DNA of 64,000 nt, from assembly GCA_002205965.3 (NCBI GenBank), contig NADL03000483.1, positions 1,674,001 to 1,738,000 on the forward strand, read 5' to 3'. Positions within the stretch are counted from its first letter, which is position 1; each line of letters opens with the position of its first letter. Positions 59,828 through 64,000 of this stretch are shown in pieces. This DNA comes from Kappaphycus alvarezii. Taxonomy: Eukaryota > Rhodophyta > Florideophyceae > Gigartinales > Solieriaceae. The notes beneath the pieces are model-generated. The model was given only the letters and a program-made list of their open reading frames with translations. It was not told the origin of the DNA and ran no database searches. Position numbers and translations under genes: made by a program.

Positions 59828-60272
59828 GGGTACAGTGCCCTCCTGGGCCGAGGTTACCGGTCCAACATGGGTTAAATTGACATGAGCGTAAACGTTCGAA
59901 TTCGACCTCCCTCTACTACAGAGGTAATTACCAACTCTCTTGCAGAGGCTCTACCACACAACAGACCTTGAGGTCTTCAACTGCTAATGGCTATAAAAGC
60001 CGTAGCTATCCTCACCTCTGAGGAAACTTCCGCTTCATGAAGCAACAACAACTAAAGACTTCAGCAGTCTACTACTTCGACTATCACTCATGTATAAACT
60101 TAATCATGTTCTAATTACAACCTTGGGCTTTCGCTAAAGCAATTTAGTATTCCATCAAGGAAATAAACTTGGGCTCGTAAAGCGTTGACTTTATCCTTCA
60201 TAAATAGAATACTTGGTCCTTCAAAAGCAACTAATGTTTGCAAAACAAACTCGCAAAACAAATTCTATTCCC

Positions 60273-60285
60273 CTCCCCCTTCTGA
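60273..60285 (-). other. Polypurine tract of the gypsy element (copy 3 of the 13-mer)
   Basis: The plus strand reads CTCCCCCTTCTGA, about 40 bp past the stop of the chromodomain ORF, exactly where the 3' polypurine tract of a gypsy element belongs. Confidence 0.65.
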
Positions 60286-60325
60286 AGAGGGAAATGTGCA
60301 GTTGATCTACAACTTGCATTTCGAT

Positions 60326-61120
60326 TTAGCCATCTACGGCTTCATCTAGTGTTGCCGGTAGCGGCAACTTTTTGAGACGGTAGTATGAGATTACTTTTGA
60401 CCTTAGCAAGCATCTAATAGGTTCCCGTGTCGCTTCGTCCGCAGGGTAATTATACCATCGGACTTTGAATAACAACTCGCCGTTATCGGCTTCACCATGA
60501 TCAATAATTTGATCAATCACATATTCTTTCCTGTTCTGTTGGACGTTGTCCGGTTCGATCTTCGAACTATCTTCGGTTTGACTTCGAGTCACTCGGCGTG
60601 GTGAACTAGTTGTCAATTGGCGTTTGGACCTCTTAGTCCATTGTTGTGGTGGAGGCTCATCCTCCCCTGGGGCAACATCGACGTTATCTCGTCTTGATAT
60701 ATCTTTTGACTGCTCATCAGTCTCCTCTGGTTCCTCCTCTGAGGCTTATGACTCATCTGAGTCTTCATCCTGACCCTTTGGGTCCTTCGCAGATAATTTT
60801 GGGTCTAATACCCTGTGTATGACGTCGGTAATAACTTTCCTTGCGAACGGTTCCATGGAGGAAGATTCTTCTTCAATGGGGAGGTCAACAAGACCTCTCG
60901 AGACGGTATCCCTATTTGGGATACCTGCTGGTACCGTACGGCGTTGCAGAGTCGCAGGTTGCGTCGTCACTTCAGTGATTGTTGAGTTCCCTGCGTCCAC
61001 ACGCGGTTCGTTTGCTCTGTCCAAGGGACTAGGGGCAAGTTCCACTCTATGTCTTGAGACTCGTTCAACAACATCTCCATTAGAGATAACTATGGTGTCA
61101 TCAGTGACTTCTTTGACCAT
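60326..61120 (-). pseudogene. Integrase C-terminal tail with chromodomain
   Basis: One frame runs from 61120 to TAA 60326-60328, with a single in-frame TAA at 60748-60746. It begins with the end of the GPY/F module (VKEVTDDTIVISNGDVVERV, SRHRVELAPSPLD), followed by an acidic, low-complexity linker. It ends in a chromodomain, YVIDQIIDHGEADNGELLFK then VRWYNYPADEATREPIRCLL. The chromodomain cage and beta-strand pattern (YxVdxIl...F.VrW.gy...T.EP) is clear, with W-Y-N-Y as the third aromatic strand. In chromoviruses this domain targets integration to marked heterochromatin. This tail is the best-preserved part of the element. Confidence 0.88.
60905..60925. repeat. 8-bp-stem perfect hairpin inside the integrase tail
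   Basis: GGTATCCC-TATTT-GGGATACC is the strongest hairpin I found in the window. It lies in coding sequence of the chromovirus. Confidence 0.9.
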
Positions 61121-62252
61121 ATAATGTAGGGTCCGTTGGCGACCGATGCTAGCTTATGCTTTCGGTCTCGTTCTCCGAAGTACTCCTTTCTTAGGAACAC
61201 ATAGGATCCCACTGGGATATCATACTTAGGCTTTCGATGTCTCGCATCGAAGTTACGCTTATAACGTGCTTGTTCCTTCCGTATAGAAGTCTTAGCAGTC
61301 GCCATAAGGCGTTTCAACCATGATTTCCACTTCAAGTGGTACTGCCTTGCTGTCCCGAAGTATTTCAAAGAAGGTTTGGCTTGTAAGGCTAAGCTCTTTG
61401 GAGCTCTTGATAACACTAGCTTAAAAGGAGCAATGTTGATAGTCCTGTGGACTTGTGTGTTGTATGCAGACGTTAATGCATTTGTGAATAAGTCCGTATA
61501 CTTTGGGTGTTCAGCAACATAATTGTCTCAAGGCAGCGATAATAGTTCTGTTGAACCTTTCCGCTTGGCCATTGGCCTGCGCGTGGTACGTTTTCTTGAA
61601 CGTCTGACTGATCCCAAGGATCCTCTATATGTTCTGAAAGAACTTAGAAGTGAACTGAGGTCCGTTGTCTGACAACAGCTTGACCGGTGGCCCATAGACA
61701 AACACCCAATTGTGCACAAAGACAAAGGCTACTGAAGCCGTACTTATCCTCTTCAGAGGTACAGTTCGAACTAACTTAGAATACCGATCAGTGACTACCA
61801 AGAGGTAACGATTACCACGTTTGGTCCGAATCAATTCTCCGAGAATATCGATAGCGACATCCTCCAATGGAGCACTCGGCGGGAAGAGCTTCAGCTCCTT
61901 ACCCGATTGCGGGCACAACTGATACAATGGCGAACAACTGCATAACAATCTATGTCCATGGAGGGCCAGTAATATTCCTTCCACAAGGACTTGTACATTC
62001 GTCTCCCTCCTGGGTGATCTGATGTAATGGCATAATGCCCTATACGTAATACTCTGTCTTTTAAAGACTTGGGGTGACAATTTGTATCCTATTTGAGGAT
62101 TTCCTACATAGGTAACCTTCGTAAGGTTTGGCATCTATGGAGAATAGGATACTTCCTCCATCATCCATCTTAGCTCTTATAGCTTTACAGAACGGATCAG
62201 AATCCTGCTCATGTGTTAACTCTTCAGTAGTTATAGCTACGAACTCATCTAG
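61090..62252 (-). pseudogene. Gypsy integrase: H2C2 finger, catalytic core and GPY/F module
   Basis: After TAA 62255 the frame continues as LDEFVAITTEELTHEQDSDP. A shift near 62090 gives the zinc finger: RIGHYAITSDHPGGRRMYKS, YYWPSMDID, HCISCARN. The frame 62134-61625 carries the core: DVAIDILGELIRTKRGNRYL (first Asp), VVTDRYSKLV, and GPPVKLLSDNGPQFTSKFF (second Asp). A TAG at 61627 precedes RILGISQTFKKTYHAQANGQ and AERFNRTI with the third acidic residue. A further shift gives YVAEHPKYTDLFTNALTSAY and, in the frame 61416-61090, RYKRNFDARHRKPKYDIPVG, SYVFLRKEYFGERDRKHKLA and NGPYI, the GPY/F domain. It joined element DNA to the target; it is now broken several times. Confidence 0.9.
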
Positions 62253-63980
62253 TTATTTTCGTTGGACTGAGGGGCTCTCTACTTGTGCAAGTAACTGGTC
62301 GACGACATCATCGTATAAGTCTGTGTCCTCCTTAGGATCCTCCCCTGCCCTGTCTTCCTCACAAGTACGGTATGTGGTAGATTCTTCACAAAAGAAGCAT
62401 GGAATCCCATCATTGACTTTAAAAGTCGTTGCGCTGGCAGTCTCAAGACGTGAGAGTGCATCTGCTTGGGTGTTAGCACGACCCTTTTTGTATTTGACTT
62501 CAAAGCCATACTCACTTAGGCGAAGACTCCACTTGGTCAACCTTCAACCTTCCTGAAGGTTCATTGACATTAATCAGCCATCTTGATGATGCATGGTCAG
62601 TGTTCACGATGAACTTCTCCATCATGAGGTAAGGCCTCAGTAGGTTAAGCGCCCACACGACTGCGAAGCATTACAACTCAGGTACTGAACACCTTGTCTC
62701 AGTATCATGCAGCGTTCTTGAAAAGAACCCTAAAGATTTACGTTCACCATTGGGGTGAGTCTGAAAGAGTACAGCACCAAGCCGTAATTTCGATGCATCT
62801 GTATCAACAGAATATAGTAATCGTAGCTTAGGCAAAGCCAATATGGGTGGCGAAAGAATCGTATCTTTCAGCCTTTGGAACGCTTGTTCCTCTTTTGTAC
62901 CAAACGGTCTCAGATTAACTGGTTCTCCTTTACAAAGTAGTTTGTTCAAATTATGCGCTATTAGCGTAATATCCTTGATGAAACGTCTGTAGACGTTACA
63001 CAAACCCAAAAAGCTTCGTAGCTGGGTCTGGGTATTAGGCATCTTTGCCTCTCGCAGAGCCGTTAGACGGCCTTCATCTATCTCAAGCCTTCCTGGCTTA
63101 ATAAGATGACCAATACATTTGATCTTTTAGGTGAAAAACTCACACTTTCTCAATTTGAGTGTAATTCCTGCCCTCCGTAGGGTTTCCAATACTGCGTCTA
63201 CATGACGTATGTGTTCTTCCCCATTTTGGGAAAAGATGATCACATCATCTAGGTATACGAGACATGAGGTGCACTTAAAGGGTGGCAATAGAATGTCTAG
63301 AGCCCGGTAAAACGTGGCTGGGCATTGGTTAGACCAAAAGGCATCCGTTAAAGCCGGCACAGTCCGCCGTGGCATGAGAATGCCGTCTTATCCCGATCCT
63401 CTCCGGCGACTGGGATCTGCCAATATCCCCAATTATCATCTAATGCTGTGAAGATCTTTGCCTCTCCTAAAGAGTCAATGCACTCGTCCATACGAAGTAT
63501 AGGATATGTATCCTTAATGCTTACTGCATTCAGTTTTCTAAAGTCGATACAAAATCGCACGGAATCATCTGGTTTTGGAACCAACAAAACGGGGGAAGCC
63601 CACTCTGACTGTGCAGGTTCTATGATACCTGCTTTGAGCATCTTTTGGACCTCTTGTCCTTCGATCTCTCTGGCCTTTTGGCCTGCGCGATATGTTGCTT
63701 GAGCAATAGATTTAGTACCGGGAACTAATTCGATACGATGAGTCGTATTTTTAATTTCCCCAACAGAATCACCCCACATTGAGGAATACTTCCTCAGCAT
63801 TTCACGGCATCGCTCCCTTAGAGCTTCTGTAATGTGACTAAAGTCAAGGTCATCGACACTCATCAGTTTCACACTATCTGCGACAGCCCTTGTGGCTTCT
63901 TTTTCTCTTGGCTCTTTTGGATCCTTTTCATCTTCTTTCAGGGAAGTAATATCACTAGGTACCATTGGGGTACCTTTCAT
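62253..63980 (-). pseudogene. Gypsy reverse transcriptase and RNase H
   Basis: The frame 63980-63348 has GIIEPAQSEWASPVLLVPKP, VRFCIDFRKLNAVSIKDTYP and FTALDDNWGYWQIPV (first catalytic Asp). An in-frame TAA (63350) precedes MPFGLTNA, then a 1-bp deletion shifts into the frame 63375-63127 with SCLVYLDDVIIFSQNGEEH, the YLDD active site. TAA 63129 interrupts CEFFT-KIKCIGHLI. The frame then continues in phase to 62671 with TQLRSFLGLCNVYRRFIKDI and the RNase H start YSVDTDASKLRLGAVLFQ. After TAA 62673, FAVVWALNLLRPYL follows. A 7-bp duplication near 62541 shifts the frame to TKWSLRLSEYGFEVKYKKGR and ADALSRLE, ending at TAA 62255. Four of the breaks are single TAA codons. Confidence 0.93.
62541..62561. 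repeat. Hairpin with adjacent 7-bp duplication in RNase H
   Basis: AACCTTC-CT-GAAGGTT (62546-62561) is a perfect 7-bp-stem hairpin. Its left arm overlaps a tandem duplication (CAACCTT CAACCTT) that shifts the reading frame by 7 bp. Confidence 0.8.
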
Positions 63981-64000
63981 AGGGGCCTTAGGCTCCTCGA

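Larger units (their letters stand above)
57044..60300. repeat. Non-coding region densely packed with short perfect hairpins
   Basis: No gene is visible. Short inverted repeats with different stems follow each other: GTTCCC-CTCAT-GGGAAC (57051), TGCCC-CTCAT-GGGCA (57083), GCCT-TTCAT-AGGC (57126), TACCT-TTCAT-AGGTA (57146), GCTCTCCGGAGAGC (57978), ACTCTCA-N3-TGAGAGT (58003), ATATCC-N5-GGATAT (58608), CACTCT-N5-AGAGTG (58732), TCCTTTT-N1-AAAAGGA (58923), AGAACTT-N4-AAGTTCT (58951), TACCAT-N3-ATGGTA (59030), GAGCTT-N2-AAGCTC (59054), GTCATT-N1-AATGAC (59079), GATGCT-N2-AGCATC (59498), TCAACT-N5-AGTTGA (59522), GCACAGT-N1-ACTGTGC (59618), GAATTTT-N3-AAAATTC (59685), GCCACTT-N4-AAGTGGC (59711), TGCTGT-N1-ACAGCA (59738). 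Some of this DNA may be LTRs of minus-strand elements. Confidence 0.8.
60326..64000 (-). mobile_element. Ty3/gypsy chromovirus, pol region running off the right edge
   Basis: Minus-strand order is RT, RNase H, integrase (H2C2, core, GPY/F) and a C-terminal chromodomain, the chromovirus layout. The gag, protease and 5' LTR would lie right of 64000. Stops and frameshifts break it throughout. Confidence 0.92.

Noticed and set aside
57044..60300. Rho-independent terminators or bacterial-type attenuators among the hairpins.
   Set aside because: The stems are short, mostly lack a following T run and lie in a eukaryotic retroelement cluster.
54908..64000. Alternative genetic code with TAA/TAG read as glutamine.
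   Set aside because: Most in-frame breaks in these two elements are TAA or TAG, but a TGA also lies in the gag-like frame (56561), and other transposons in the window are broken by TGA as well (28275, about 46561, 176, 312). Some TAA sites align with Glu rather than Gln. Ordinary pseudogene decay explains it better.
1..64000. tRNA, rRNA or snRNA genes.
   Set aside because: I saw no cloverleaf-like boxes or conserved rRNA blocks while reading, but I could not run a covariance-model search, so small RNA genes could be missed.

Overview
This window is a eukaryotic transposon graveyard. I recognise no intact host gene, rRNA or tRNA. Almost everything identifiable is a decayed LTR retrotransposon (Ty1/copia and Ty3/gypsy), a non-LTR retroelement with a restriction-like endonuclease (RLE), or a DNA transposon (two Harbinger/PIF-like copies, one Tc1/mariner, one pogo). 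Coding frames are broken by stops and frameshifts, and there is no operon structure. This mix occurs in algae (red algae among them), oomycetes and early-branching fungi; I cannot name the organism from the sequence.

Layout, left to right. 1-2254: 3' part of a copia element (+) with polypurine tract and probable 3' LTR. 2503-3571: Harbinger-like transposase (-). 4495-13087: a structurally complete copia element (-), with two LTRs, near-matching 5-bp target duplications, gag, protease, integrase, RT and RNase H, plus an antisense ORF between pol and the 3' LTR. Its 5' LTR is split at the TATA box by a 5'-truncated RLE-type non-LTR element (11095-12869). 13.1-24 kb: mostly non-coding, with many CAGTA pentanucleotide repeats and palindromes and one unrecognised broken gene at 17.7-19.0 kb. 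24.15-26.0 kb: two further RLE-type C-terminal relics (+). 28.05-29.10 kb: a lightly damaged Harbinger-like transposase (-). 30.2-42.1 kb: a strikingly AT-rich, transposon-poor desert. 46.4-47.2 kb: Tc1/mariner relic (+). 49.2-52.2 kb: third copia relic (-). 52.5-53.5 kb: pogo relic (-). 54.9-57.0 kb: a long gag-like frame (+) with five nonsense codons and no frame change. 57.0-60.3 kb: non-coding DNA packed with short perfect hairpins. 60.3-64.0 kb: gypsy chromovirus pol with a C-terminal chromodomain (-), running off the right edge.

The most unusual signal is at 56.4-64 kb. Dozens of short perfect inverted repeats (stem 4-8 bp, loop usually 0-5 nt) with unrelated stem sequences follow each other every few tens of bases and continue into the gypsy pol coding region. 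By eye, stems of 7 bp or more are several times more frequent than a random-sequence estimate. I know of no named element that explains this.
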